From Planctomycetota bacterium (GTDB lineage: Bacteria; Planctomycetota; PLA2; JAEUHO01), in assembly GCA_029259775.1 (NCBI GenBank), contig JAJDEN010000040.1, positions 1 through 64,000 on the forward strand: DNA of 64,000 nt, given 5' to 3'. Below are positions 1 through 10,797 of this stretch, piece by piece (the first letter of the stretch is position 1; each line of letters starts with the position of its first letter). The notes under the pieces were generated by a model that saw only the letters and a list, made by a program, of their open reading frames with translations, ran no database searches and was not told the origin of the DNA. Position numbers and translations under genes: made by a program.

Positions 1-202
1 TGCGCTCCGATGGGATGTCCGGTGGATCTCTGAGGTCGAGCAGATTCCGGTGCGGTCTTGAGGAAAGAAGGCCACAACCGGCGCGGAGCCGCGAGAAGTC
101 TCGTCGCGGGTGGCGCCGGGGCCGGTCGGAATGGTACCCCAGCGGACGGGTGGAGGGCATGGCGGGACGCAGGTCCGTGGCTTTCGAGCGCCGGGGCGTG
201 GC

Positions 203-1372
203 CTAGCCGACGATCAAGCGCCCCGCGGCGCGGCCACCCACATGGGCGAGGAGCGTCTTCTCCGCCGTGTCGAGCCAGCCCCCGACGGTCGCATCGTCCA
301 CCCCGGACGGCAGGTAGAGGACGACCAGGATGCGGCGCGCCGAGGCGCCGGCGGCACTCCGCCGCGCGTCCGCAACAGGGCTGCCGAAGGGCCCGCCGCC
401 ATCGCAGAGGACCGGGCGCCCTTCGACCACGACGCGGCGCCCCTCGACGCCATCGAAGTCCTCGCCCGGCGAGCCGGTCCGCACGAGAACCTGCTCGCCC
501 AGTGCCCCGGCGTCGTAGGCCGCGACGGGGACCCGGGTCCGCAGAGCGACAAGGGCGAGCGTCCGAGCCAGCGTCCCCTCACGGGGGACGTCGTGGCCCG
601 CAAGAACGTGCGCCAGCAAGGACTCCGCGCGCGGCGGGTAGCGCTCTCCGTCCAGGCCGACTTCGCGGTAGAGGTCACGCCCAACGCCGATGCCCGGGAT
701 CTCGCCGAGGTCGGTGACATGACCCCACATCGCGCGCAGGCCTTCGATGGCCTGCGCCAACTCACTCTCGAGGGTGGACGCCTCGGGTGCTTCCAGCGCG
801 TCGAGCACCAAGCACCCCAGCCGCAGCCGCCCGTGGAGCGAGGCATCGAGCAACACGGCATTGGGGGTCGCGAGATCCAGCGCCCCGCCCCCCGAGCCCG
901 GGTCCTCGGGGAGGAGCACGCGCGCGGCGGGCGCGCCGAGCAACTCGAGAACGCTGCGACGATCAAAGCGGTCGCTCGGCCCCACGGCCTCGAGCAGTTC
1001 ACAGAGCGTCGTGTCGGCCAAGGGCACGGGACCCGCATGCCAGACGCCAGCCTCGATGACGAGTCCGGTGCCTCCCGGCACGAGAAACGCCGCCGGCACC
1101 GGCTCGGGGGATCCGCCGTCCGCAAGCACGACGACCCACATGGGGCTGCGCCCCACGGAGAGCACGACGCGGCGCGCCTCGGGATAGCGCACGAGATCGG
1201 TCACGCGGCGCGGCCCGGTCTTGCGCTCGTCGAAGGCGACGAGCACTCGCCCCCTGCGCCCGAGGTAGGTCCGATCCCCGCTCGTCAGGACCTTCCCAAA
1301 CGCGGCAAACGTCTCGCGCGTCGCCGGCTGGGCCGGCAGGGCGAGGTCGCCGGTGGTGACGGTGGGCCGCAT
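203..1372 (-). CDS. Ureidoglycolate-lyase-like / B3-B4 domain fusion protein
   Basis: The 389-residue product seems to join two domains. Residues ~15-185 resemble the cupin-fold ureidoglycolate lyase family (AllA): ETFAAFGKVL near the start and the GVWH motif where the family carries its barrel histidine. Residues ~195-385 resemble the B3/B4 domain first known from the phenylalanyl-tRNA synthetase beta chain (PRAESLLAHVL, VALRTRVPVAAYD, then G-x-PV-x-D and a conserved arginine region). Stand-alone B3/B4 proteins are common and their function is unclear. No other allantoin or ureide gene is nearby, so a purine-catabolic role is not supported by context. The ATG at 1372 is the first start that keeps the whole N-terminal domain. 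Domain identity is by motif reading only. Confidence 0.75.
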   Translation of the reverse strand: MRPTVTTGDLALPAQPATRETFAAFGKVLTSGDRTYLGRRGRVLVAFDERKTGPRRVTDLVRYPEARRVVLSVGRSPMWVVVLADGGSPEPVPAAFLVPGGTGLVIEAGVWHAGPVPLADTTLCELLEAVGPSDRFDRRSVLELLGAPAARVLLPEDPGSGGGALDLATPNAVLLDASLHGRLRLGCLVLDALEAPEASTLESELAQAIEGLRAMWGHVTDLGEIPGIGVGRDLYREVGLDGERYPPRAESLLAHVLAGHDVPREGTLARTLALVALRTRVPVAAYDAGALGEQVLVRTGSPGEDFDGVEGRRVVVEGRPVLCDGGGPFGSPVADARRSAAGASARRILVVLYLPSGVDDATVGGWLDTAEKTLLAHVGGRAAGRLIVG

Positions 1373-1480
1373 GCAGCCAGCCTACCCCACGAACGGAGCG
1401 TGCCGTCAGGTCCCGTGGTGCCGAAGTCCATCCCTCCGCGGGCTCACGAATCGCCCGCTGTGGCTCGTGCTCGGGTCGCC

Positions 1481-1715
1481 CCTGCGCCTACCCGCCGAAT
1501 CCGTCCGCTCGCTAGAGCCAGTCGCGGCGGCCACGGGGGACGGGCTACACGCATGGAGGACCGTGCCTACCGCATCGGGTCGGGGGAGTGATGCCAGGGC
1601 GAAGCGATCGGCGACGACTCGTGTTCGTCCACTCGAGGAGCCGATCGCAAGCCGCTGGCGCGCTCAACCCGAGCCGCCTGCACGTACACGCCGAAACTGT
1701 CCGCTCGTTGGAGCT
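1481..1715. repeat. Degenerate 39-bp direct repeat in an otherwise empty spacer
   Basis: The 341-bp gap between the fusion gene and the helicase (1373-1713) holds no convincing gene. It contains two direct copies of a 39-bp segment, at 1481-1519 and 1677-1715, 196 bp apart and matching at 31 of 39 positions without gaps. The shared core is GTCCGCTCG followed by GAGC. The second copy runs into the stop codon of the helicase gene. A looser inverted match to the core (TAGCGAG, GGA, TTCGGCG) occurs in the spacer at ~42385-42410. This looks like decayed repetitive DNA rather than a regulatory element. Confidence 0.55.
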
Positions 1716-3147
1716 ACTTTCGCCTGCGCGCCACGTTGGCCCACGGCGGCACACCCGGCGGGCGGGCGGCCTTCTTCTTGGCCTTGGCCCCGGCGGGCTC
1801 CGGCTTCTTCACCTCGAAGCCCGGCCAGATCTCCTGGCGGATCTCCTTGTTGATCAACTTCTCGATGGCCGTCAGATACGGGCCGTCGTCCATCGTGACC
1901 AAGGTGACCGCCGCACCCTCCTTGCCCATGCGGGCCGTGCGGCCAACACGGTGGACGTAGTCCTCCGCGCTGTTGGGGATGTCGAAGTTCACGACGTGGG
2001 TGATGTCGTCGATATCGAGGCCGCGCGATGCCACGTCGGTGGCAACGAGGATGGGGAACTTGCCCTCGCGGAACATCTCGAGGATGCGCTCGCGCTTGGG
2101 CTGGGGCAGCCCACTGTGGATCAGCTCCGCGCCCATGCCACGCTGCTGGAGCTGGTAGGTGAGCCGGTCCACGCTGAAGCGCGTCCGCACGAAGATGATG
2201 CCCTTGGGCGGATCGAGCGTCTTGATGACCTCGAACAAGAGATCCGGCTTGCGGCGCGGGTCCACGAAGTAGAAGGTCTGGTCGATCGCTTCGACCGTGA
2301 GCGAGTTCGTCTCGATGATGACGCGCTCGTGCTCGCCCACGTGTTTCGCGATCAAGTCCTCGACATCGCTGTTGAGCGTTGCAGAGGTCAGGATCGTCTG
2401 CTGGCGGCTCTTGCTCGCGTTGAGCAGGCGATCGACATCCTCGCGGAAGCCGAGGTCGTACATCCGATCGACCTCGTCGAGCACGATGGCGTCGAGATGG
2501 CTGAGGTCCAGCGCGCCGCGATTGATGAGATCGAGCAGGCGCCCCGGGGTACCGGCGACGACACTCGCGTTCTTGAGCGCGCGGATCTGGGTGTCGAGCG
2601 GCGTGCCGCCGTAGCAACACACGGTGCGCACCGGTACGAAGCGGGTGAGCTTCTCGCTCTCCTTGCCGATCTGGATCGCCAGCTCACGCGTCGGTGCCAC
2701 CACGAGGATGCGCACGGGGCCTTCGGGCTCGCCCTTCGCGATGCGCTCCTCGTCTTCGGAGGCGCCGAGCAGGGCAAGCAGGGGCACGAGGAACGCGGCG
2801 GTCTTGCCCGTGCCCGTCTGGGCCCGGCCGACCACGTTCTTCTCGTCGAGGACGAGCGGAATCATCCCTGCCTGGATGGGCGAGGGCGTGACGTAGCCCG
2901 CGACGGCTATGGCTGCCTCGATGCGGGGTGCGAGATCGAAGGCGGCGAACTCGGTGGCCGGCAGGTCCGTCGGGAGCGGCTCGGCGTGCCCGGAGTGGCC
3001 GACGCTGGTGCGCCCGCCGCCTCCGCCGCCGCCGCGACCTCCGTCGCGACTTCCGCCGCGTTGATTGCCTCGACCGCCGCCGCTGCGCGGACCGCGCTCA
3101 TTGCGCCTGGAACGATGGGGATGACCCCCGTGCTGACTATCTGACAT
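1714..3147 (-). CDS. DEAD-box ATP-dependent RNA helicase (RhlE-like)
   Basis: This 477-residue RNA helicase has the full superfamily-2 motif set: Q-motif PSPIQ (~88-92), motif I AQTGTGKT (~109-116), PTRELA (~152-157), GTPGR (~199-203), SAT (255-257) and motif VI HRVGRTARMG. Motif II reads DEVD (224-227) instead of DEAD, a conservative change also seen in active relatives. The N-terminal ~55 residues are rich in Gly, Arg and Ser (RGG-like) and probably bind RNA; the tail is lysine/proline rich. Such enzymes remodel structured RNA in ribosome assembly or decay. A second helicase lies at 38484-39857. A GC-only hairpin lies just upstream of its start codon. Confidence 0.95.
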   Translation of the reverse strand: MSDSQHGGHPHRSRRNERGPRSGGGRGNQRGGSRDGGRGGGGGGGRTSVGHSGHAEPLPTDLPATEFAAFDLAPRIEAAIAVAGYVTPSPIQAGMIPLVLDEKNVVGRAQTGTGKTAAFLVPLLALLGASEDEERIAKGEPEGPVRILVVAPTRELAIQIGKESEKLTRFVPVRTVCCYGGTPLDTQIRALKNASVVAGTPGRLLDLINRGALDLSHLDAIVLDEVDRMYDLGFREDVDRLLNASKSRQQTILTSATLNSDVEDLIAKHVGEHERVIIETNSLTVEAIDQTFYFVDPRRKPDLLFEVIKTLDPPKGIIFVRTRFSVDRLTYQLQQRGMGAELIHSGLPQPKRERILEMFREGKFPILVATDVASRGLDIDDITHVVNFDIPNSAEDYVHRVGRTARMGKEGAAVTLVTMDDGPYLTAIEKLINKEIRQEIWPGFEVKKPEPAGAKAKKKAARPPGVPPWANVARRRK

Positions 3148-3160
3148 GGCGCGAATCGTA

Positions 3161-3179
3161 CCCCCCCATGCCGGGGGGG
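3161..3179 (-). promoter_or_regulatory. GC hairpin in the leader of the helicase gene
   Basis: Seven C and seven G residues flank a 5-nt loop, giving a perfect 7-bp stem 14 nt upstream of the helicase start codon. In the mRNA this would sit next to the ribosome binding region. It could affect initiation, but it could also be a chance homopolymer pair. Confidence 0.3.
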
Positions 3180-3274
3180 CCGCGCCCTGCCTCAGGGGAG
3201 GCCCTGGCGCAGCCCGCGGCCCCAGCGAATCGGGTGGTATAAGGACCGCCCAGATTCGACAGATCCGGCCTCGC

Positions 3275-3576
<302 letters not shown>

Positions 3577-3586
<10 letters not shown>

Positions 3587-4956
3587 CGCGAGAAGCGCGC
3601 CTTGCCGCCCGACAGGCGGTGCTCGAGGTAGGCGTCAAACGCCATCGCGGCGTTGCGGACGAACGGCGCGCCCAGATCGGTCAGCTCCAGAGCGCTCTCG
3701 CTGCGCACGACGAGCCCGTCGGCCTCGAGAGCGGCCAGGGCCTCCCAGGCGCTGGCGAAGTAGCTCAGGAAGTCGATGCCCAGCCGGTCTTCGATTGCCG
3801 GGAGGTCGAGCCGGCCATTGCACATGAGCGCGGTGATCACGTGGCGACGGATCTTGTCGTCCTCGCTCAGGACGTAGCCCCGCGCGGCCGGCAGAAGCTG
3901 CCCGCGAACCGCCTCCTGATAGCGACCTAGCTTGTGGTGATTCTGGACGTAGGCGCCTTCGACATCGCTGATCGCACTCATGCCGAAGCCGATCGAGTCG
4001 GGGGCATGGCGCACGGTGTAGCCCATGAAGTTCCGCCAGAGCGTGCCGGCCTCGTGGGCGCGCCCCATGTCGTCTTCGGGGAGGGCAAAGTGGTCCATGC
4101 CGACGGCGAGATAGCCAGCGCCTTGAAACGCCTGTGCCGTGGCCGCGACCAGGGCGAGGCGTTCCGGCGGCGTCGGCAAGGCCGCCTCGTCGATGCGGCG
4201 TTGGTGCACCTTCAGCCAGGGCATGTGGGCGTAGCCGTAGACCGCCACGCGCTCCGGTCGGATGGCGAGGACCTGCTCGAGCGTGTGCTGGAACGTGGCC
4301 GTCTTCTGGTTGGGCAGCCCATAGATGAGATCGACATTGATCGACTCGAAGCCAAGCCGACGCGCATCCGCCACCAGCGCGGCCGTGGCTTCAAACGACT
4401 GGATGCGACCCATCGCCACCTGCACCGCGGGCGTGAAGTCCTGGACCCCAAGCGACAGCCGGTTGAAGCCGACGGTGCGCAAGGCCACGAGGTGAGCCGC
4501 GGTGGTCACACGCGGATCGACTTCGACAGCAATCTCGGCGTCGTGTTCCAAGGCGAACGACGCGCGCAGCGCAGCACCAAGCTCGCAGATTTGTGCGGGC
4601 TCGAGGTAGGTCGGCGTACCGCCGCCCCAGTGCATCTGGCGCACCGTCCGGCGCTCCCCCAGGCGAGTGGCGACGTCGAGGATCTCCGTCTTGAGGACGT
4701 CGAGGTACTGCCGCGCGACCTCCCGGCGGCTGGTGATCACGACGTTGCACCCGCAGTAGTGGCAGCGGTTCTCACAGAACGGCAGGTGCACGTAGAGCCC
4801 GAGCGGGCGCTCTGGATGGCGCGCGGCCGCGGCCAAGCGCTCGGCGTAGGCTTCCGCGCCGACACCCTCGTGGAACTCCGCCGCCGTGGGATACGACGTG
4901 TACCGCGGGCCCGGGCGGTCGTAGCGAGCCAGCAAGTCTGCGGTGATGGTTGTCAT
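3577..4956 (-). CDS. hemN: Oxygen-independent coproporphyrinogen III oxidase (HemN)
   Basis: This radical-SAM enzyme decarboxylates two propionate side chains of coproporphyrinogen III to give protoporphyrinogen IX in anaerobic haem synthesis. The 459-residue length matches HemN. The cluster-binding motif CENRCHYCGC (Cys 61, 65, 68 and the extra Cys 70) and GGGTPTYL are present. The N-terminal YTSYPTA segment is the HemN signature that separates it from HemW-type proteins. I chose the ATG at 4956 because it starts directly before the conserved TADLLARYDRPGPRYTSYP region; an upstream extension to 5088 has no family features. It stands alone between the tRNA repeat and truB. Confidence 0.95.
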
Positions 4957-5155
4957 GGCTGGCTGAGATGACCGCCTGGCGGAAGAACTTGAGGGTCGCC
5001 GCTCCGTGACCCCTCCAGCCCCCGGAGCGATATCAAACGCGTGGAGCGGCGCCCTCAAGAGCCTCTCCCTATGGGAATCCCGTGCCAAACGCGAAGAGGC
5101 CTCTGCAGGCCCTGCGGCGCGAGCGGCGTGCGCGAGAAGCCCCAGGGGCTGCGGA

Positions 5156-5905
5156 TCAAGGCCCAGGAACGGCCGGGGTTGACGAGCCGCCGGCAGGCGT
5201 AGCCGGCGCGTCCAACAGGTCGGACTGGCGAATCTCGCTCATGAGGCGCTCGGCGGTCGCGGCACCCTCGACGGTGTAGGGACCGACCGCGGTGCGCCGC
5301 AAGCCGGCCAGATAGCCGCCGGTGCCCAGGGCCCTGCCCAGATCCCGCGCGAGGCTGCGGACGTAGACCCCCTTGCCGCAGAGGACGCGGACCCTTAGCG
5401 TCGGGAAGTCGTAGTCGATGAGTTCGATGGCGTCGATCCGTACCGTGCGCGCCTCGAGCGTCACGGACTCCCCCTTGCGCGCGAGCTTGTAGGCCCGCTT
5501 GCCGTCGACATGGATCGCGCTGTAGAGCGGCGGCACCTGCTCGATCTCCCCGAGGAACGGCTTGAGCGCCTCACGGACCTCCGCTTCGGTGGGCGGCGTC
5601 GCCACGGCGACCTCCTCCCGCTCCCCCTCTGCGTCATCCGTCGGCGTGAAGGCGGATAGGTCGATCGTCGTCTCGTAGACCTTCGGCATCTTCATGAGCG
5701 TCTCGACACTCTTGGTCGCACTCCCGATGCAGCAGATGACAACGCCTGTAGCCAGCGGGTCCAGCGTGCCGCCGTGCCCCGTCTTCACGAAGCCGGCGGC
5801 GTCGCGCACGCGGCGGACGACATCCATCGACGACCAGCCCAACGGCTTGTCGACAACGAGGAGCCCGGCCATGGCGGACTTGCGGTAGCGGGGTTTGCGG
5901 CCCAT
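5156..5905 (-). CDS. truB: tRNA pseudouridine(55) synthase TruB
   Basis: TruB converts U55 in the T-loop of tRNAs to pseudouridine. The protein (249 residues) has the N-terminal GLLVVDKPLGWSS motif, the catalytic-aspartate motif GGTLDPLATG, and the later PPLYSAIHVDGKRAYKLAR and GKGVYVRSLARDLG blocks. It is on the short side for the family because the C-terminal PUA-like region is reduced. The start at 5905 has GAGG 5-8 nt upstream and gives a basic lead peptide; the ATG at 5872 is the alternative. The start region is divergent from the DUF3465 gene, with 73 bp between them. Confidence 0.95.
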   Translation of the reverse strand: MGRKPRYRKSAMAGLLVVDKPLGWSSMDVVRRVRDAAGFVKTGHGGTLDPLATGVVICCIGSATKSVETLMKMPKVYETTIDLSAFTPTDDAEGEREEVAVATPPTEAEVREALKPFLGEIEQVPPLYSAIHVDGKRAYKLARKGESVTLEARTVRIDAIELIDYDFPTLRVRVLCGKGVYVRSLARDLGRALGTGGYLAGLRRTAVGPYTVEGAATAERLMSEIRQSDLLDAPATPAGGSSTPAVPGP

Positions 5906-5978
5906 CGATGCCTCGGGGGGAGTACGGGAGCCGCAGGATAGGCCCGGGGCGGCAAGCCACCTGCTAGGATCCGGCCCT

Positions 5979-6491
5979 ATGCGTCGCCGCAAACCTGCCA
6001 CCGTGATCGCCTTCCTGGTGCTGCTCGCCGTCATCTGGGCGCTCAAGAACTACGGCGGCCTCGGCGAGCCCGCGGGGTCCGAGTCCACGGGCCGAGAGCC
6101 CCCGGAGGCCCTGCCGAAGACGGCGCCGAGCGGCGGGCGCTCCCCCGGCGGCGACACCCCGGTGTCGAACGCCCTGCGGGGGGCAATCGCCGGCCAGCGC
6201 TCGGGCGTCTGGGTCGAGGGCTCCGGCACGATCGTCCACCTCCTCCCGGAGGACCGCCGCCCGCCGCGGCATCAGCTCTGCCTGGTCGAGTTGGCCAACG
6301 GCCACACCATCAAGATCTCGCACAACGTGGACATCGCGCCGAAGGTCCCCTGGCGCAAAGGCGAGAAAATAGACTTCCGGGGCCGCTTCGAGTGGAACGC
6401 CAAGGGCGGGGTGGTCCACTGGACCCACAGGGATCCGGGCGGCCGCAAGGCGGGCGGCTGGCTCGCCTACGACGGCAAGCGCTACCGCTAG
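5979..6491 (+). CDS. DUF3465 family membrane-anchored protein
   Basis: The 170-residue protein has a basic start, one hydrophobic segment (residues ~8-24) and then a Pro/Gly/Ser-rich linker. The C-terminal ~100 residues match the DUF3465 pattern: ...RHQLCLVELANG, an ISHNVDIAPKVP block, and GGVVHWTHRDPGGR near the end. DUF3465 members are small periplasmic OB-like proteins of unknown function. It is probably anchored in the inner membrane with the domain outside. The stop precedes the SUF promoter by ~40 bp, so it belongs to a separate unit. Confidence 0.8.
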   Translation: MRRRKPATVIAFLVLLAVIWALKNYGGLGEPAGSESTGREPPEALPKTAPSGGRSPGGDTPVSNALRGAIAGQRSGVWVEGSGTIVHLLPEDRRPPRHQLCLVELANGHTIKISHNVDIAPKVPWRKGEKIDFRGRFEWNAKGGVVHWTHRDPGGRKAGGWLAYDGKRYR

Positions 6492-6532
6492 CCAGAGGCC
6501 GGCGAACCGGCCGCCGATGCCCCCGCCGCGAG

Positions 6533-6560
6533 TTGACCGGCCCCGGCGAGGGCCTACACT
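6533..6560 (+). promoter_or_regulatory. Predicted sigma-70-type promoter of the SUF operon
   Basis: TTGACC at 6533-6538 and TACACT at 6555-6560 are separated by 16 nt, close to the housekeeping consensus. Transcription would start near 6567, inside the palindrome at 6566-6588 and about 40 nt upstream of the regulator gene. This is the best promoter candidate I found in the window. Confidence 0.6.
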
Positions 6561-6565
6561 GGGGA

Positions 6566-6588
6566 ATCCATACTAGATTGGTATGGAT
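6566..6588 (+). promoter_or_regulatory. Palindromic operator of the SUF operon
   Basis: The half-sites ATCCATAC (6566-6573) and GTATGGAT (6581-6588) are perfect inverted repeats around a 7-nt AT-rich spacer. The A/T-rich site stands out in 69% GC DNA. It covers the predicted transcription start and lies directly upstream of an Rrf2-family gene. Rrf2 regulators such as IscR bind dyads of about this size, so I infer autorepression of the operon. Confidence 0.7.
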
Positions 6589-6606
6589 TATGCATAGGCC
6601 CCTCCC

Positions 6607-7100
6607 ATGATCCGCGTCAGCAAGCTCACCGACTACGGCATCCTGCTCATGACCTGGCTCGCGTGGCGCCATGCCCGCCCGGTGCCTGGGCTCGAGCGCC
6701 GCTCGGCTGCAGAGCTGGCGCGGGAGACCGGCTTGCCCGCGCCCACCGTGAGCAAGCTGCTGGGGCTGCTCAGCCGTGCCGGCCTGCTCGACGCCCAGCG
6801 GGGCACCCACGGCGGCTACGCCCTGAGCCGCGACCCGGCCGCGGTCGACGTGGCCGAGGTCATCGCCGCCATCGAAGGCCCGATCGCTCTCATGGACTGC
6901 CTCGACGCCACGACGCCGGACTGCGAGGTCGAGTCCTTCTGCCCCACGCGAACCAACTGGGACCGCATCAACCAGGCCGTTCTCGCCGCACTTTCCTCGA
7001 TCTCCCTTGCGGAGATGGCCACGCCCCAGCGGGGCTGGCGCGAGCGCATGAGCCGCTCGCTGGTGTCAGCGGCACCGACCGACCCGACGGGAGATGAACA

Positions 7101-7104
<4 letters not shown>
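6607..7104 (+). CDS. Rrf2-family iron-sulphur regulator of the SUF operon
   Basis: This 165-residue protein has the Rrf2 winged-helix start ([16 protein letters not shown]), the recognition region ([19 protein letters not shown]) and the wing motif RGTHGGYAL. Three cysteines, C98, C106 and C112 ([16 protein letters not shown]), match the cluster-ligand region of IscR-like proteins, so it probably senses Fe-S status. It fits the family of SUF-operon regulators found first in SUF operons of proteobacteria. Its stop overlaps the GTG start of sufB by 4 bp, so it is translated as part of the operon and probably controls its own promoter. Confidence 0.92.
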
Positions 7105-8600
<1,496 letters not shown>

Positions 8601-8626
8601 CCGCCTGCGTGCGAAGTGAGAACGAG

Positions 8627-9412
8627 ATGAGCAACGACTCCGATCCCCTCCATAATCCCCTCCTCTCCATACGCGAGGTCCACGCCTCCGCGGGCGGCAA
8701 GGCCATCCTCAAGGGGCTGAGCCTCGAGGTCGGACCTGGCGAAGTACACGCCATCATGGGCCCGAACGGATCGGGCAAGAGCACACTCGCGCGCGTCCTC
8801 ACGGGCAACGAGAACGCTGAGGTCACCTCGGGCGAGGTCCTCTACAAGGGCCAGGACCTCTTCGGTCTGGCACCGGAAGAGCGCGCGCGCGAAGGCCTCT
8901 TCCTCGCCTTCCAGTACCCCGTCGAGATCCCCGGCATCGCCAACAGCACGCTGCTGCGCGAGGGCCTCAACGCCATGCGCGAGCACCGCGGCGAACCGGA
9001 ACTCGACGCGATCGACTTCCTCGAGATCGCCAAGGCCAAGGCCGACGTACTCGAGATGGAGCCCACCATGCTCAGCCGCGCCGTAAACCACGGCTTCAGC
9101 GGCGGCGAGAAGAAGCGCAACGAGGTCCTGCAGATGCTCGTCCTCGAGCCGACGCTCGCCATCCTCGACGAGACGGACTCCGGCCTCGACATCGACGCGC
9201 TCCAAGTCGTGGCCAAGGGCGTCAACGCGCTACGCGACAAGGGCCGCAGCTTCATCGTCATCACGCACTACCAGCGCTTGCTCGACTACATCGTCCCGGA
9301 CTTCGTCCACGTGCTCGCCAACGGGCGCATCGTGCGCAGCGGCGACAAGGACCTCGCGCTCGAGCTCGAAGCCAAGGGCTACGCCTGGCTCGAAGAGGGG
9401 GCGTCGGCGTGA
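8627..9412 (+). CDS. sufC: Fe-S cluster assembly ATPase SufC
   Basis: SufC is the ABC-type ATPase that drives rearrangement of the SufBC2D complex. The 261-residue protein has Walker A GPNGSGKST (45-53), the ABC signature region FSGGEKKRNEVLQ and Walker B LAILDETDSGLDID, which is the SufC-specific wording. I chose the ATG at 8627; an in-frame GTG 18 nt upstream is possible. The stop overlaps the sufD GTG start by 4 bp. Confidence 0.97.
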   Translation: MSNDSDPLHNPLLSIREVHASAGGKAILKGLSLEVGPGEVHAIMGPNGSGKSTLARVLTGNENAEVTSGEVLYKGQDLFGLAPEERAREGLFLAFQYPVEIPGIANSTLLREGLNAMREHRGEPELDAIDFLEIAKAKADVLEMEPTMLSRAVNHGFSGGEKKRNEVLQMLVLEPTLAILDETDSGLDIDALQVVAKGVNALRDKGRSFIVITHYQRLLDYIVPDFVHVLANGRIVRSGDKDLALELEAKGYAWLEEGASA

Positions 9413-10797
9413 GCACCGCGACCGTTCAAGCCACCGCCTTCGAAGCCGAGTTCGACCGCTTCGCGAAGCTGACCGCCGACACGGCGCCGGCGTGGCTGCG
9501 CACGATGCGGCACGAGGCGTTCGAGCAGTTCCGCGCGCAGGGGATCCCTGGCCCCAAGCACGAGGAGTGGCTCTACACCAACCTGACGCCGCTCGCGCGC
9601 ACCGCGCTGCCGCTCGCGCCGCGACCGGGCGAGGTGCCGACCTCCCTCGCCGCGCACCGCTTCACGCTGGGCGTCGAAACGGGCCCGCGCCTCGTTTTCC
9701 TCAACGGTCGCTTCGAGCCGACGCTGTCCTCGACCTCGGGCCTGCCCGACGGCGTGGTGTTGATCCACGGCGCGGCGCTTCGGGACGAAGAACACGCTGA
9801 GCTGCGCAAGGAGCTCGGCACCGTCGCCGACACGTCCGTGCATCCGTTCGCCGCACTCAACACGGCGTTCCTGAACGATGGCTTCGTGCTGCGCGTCCCG
9901 GCGGGCGTGGTGGTCGACGAACCCGTCCAGACGCTCTTCCTCCACACCCCGACCGGGCAGCCGGTCGCCGTGCACCCGCGCATCCTCGTGGTCGCCGAAG
10001 AGAACAGTCAGGTCACCTTCGTCGAGCGCTACGGCATCAACTGCATCGGCGCGCTCGCGGGGGGCACCTGCTTCACCAACGCGGTGACCGAGTATGTCCT
10101 CGGCCAGAGTGCGCGCGTGAAGGCGGTCCGGATCCAGCACGAGGGGACGAGCACCTACCACGTCGGCCTCACGGCCGTCCGGCAGGCACGTGACAGCCAC
10201 TTCGATGCCGTCACGCTCTCCCTCGGTGGTGCCATCGACCGCAATGAGTTCAGCATCGACATCGACGGCGAAGGCGCGGAGTGCAACCTCGCCGGGCTCT
10301 ACGTGTTGAACCGCAACGAGCACGTCGACAACCACACCGTCGTTCGTCACAACGTACCGCATGGCCGAAGCTCGCAGCTCTTCAAGGGTGTGCTGGCCGG
10401 CAAGAGCCACGGCGCCTTCACCGGGCGCGTCATCGTCGCCAAGCACGCGCAGAAGACGATCGCGGAGCAGGCCAACCACACCCTGCTGTTGAGCGACGGC
10501 GCCGTCGCCGAGACGCGCCCGCAGCTCGAGATCTACGCCGACGACGTGCAGTGCACGCACGGCGCCACGATCGGCCGCCTCGACGAGGAGGCCCTCTACT
10601 ACCTCCGCGCGCGTGCCATCGATCCCGGCACGGCGCGCAACATGCTCGTGCACGCGTTCGCCAGCGAGGTCACGGAAGCCGCGGGGTCTCCGCAGCTCGT
10701 CGAAGGCCTCGAGAGGCTCATCGCGAGTCGACTGGAGCGTCCGTCCGAAGACCCTGACGGCACCACGTCGGCCTTCCGCGGGGAGTCCCCGGCATGA
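9409..10797 (+). CDS. sufD: Fe-S cluster assembly protein SufD
   Basis: SufD is the second scaffold-like subunit of SufBC2D. The 462-residue protein has the family's conserved C-terminal beta-helix core (SSQLFKGVLAGKSHGAFTGR followed by a histidine-rich stretch with LLLSDGA and ADDVQCTHGATIG). It starts with GTG at 9409, overlapping the sufC stop by 4 bp, and its own stop overlaps the sufS ATG by 4 bp (ATGA). Confidence 0.96.
   Translation: MSTATVQATAFEAEFDRFAKLTADTAPAWLRTMRHEAFEQFRAQGIPGPKHEEWLYTNLTPLARTALPLAPRPGEVPTSLAAHRFTLGVETGPRLVFLNGRFEPTLSSTSGLPDGVVLIHGAALRDEEHAELRKELGTVADTSVHPFAALNTAFLNDGFVLRVPAGVVVDEPVQTLFLHTPTGQPVAVHPRILVVAEENSQVTFVERYGINCIGALAGGTCFTNAVTEYVLGQSARVKAVRIQHEGTSTYHVGLTAVRQARDSHFDAVTLSLGGAIDRNEFSIDIDGEGAECNLAGLYVLNRNEHVDNHTVVRHNVPHGRSSQLFKGVLAGKSHGAFTGRVIVAKHAQKTIAEQANHTLLLSDGAVAETRPQLEIYADDVQCTHGATIGRLDEEALYYLRARAIDPGTARNMLVHAFASEVTEAAGSPQLVEGLERLIASRLERPSEDPDGTTSAFRGESPA

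Noticed and set aside
1714..3147. DEVD instead of DEAD as a sign of an inactive helicase
   Set aside because: All other motifs are intact and the Ala-to-Val change keeps the catalytic D-E pair.
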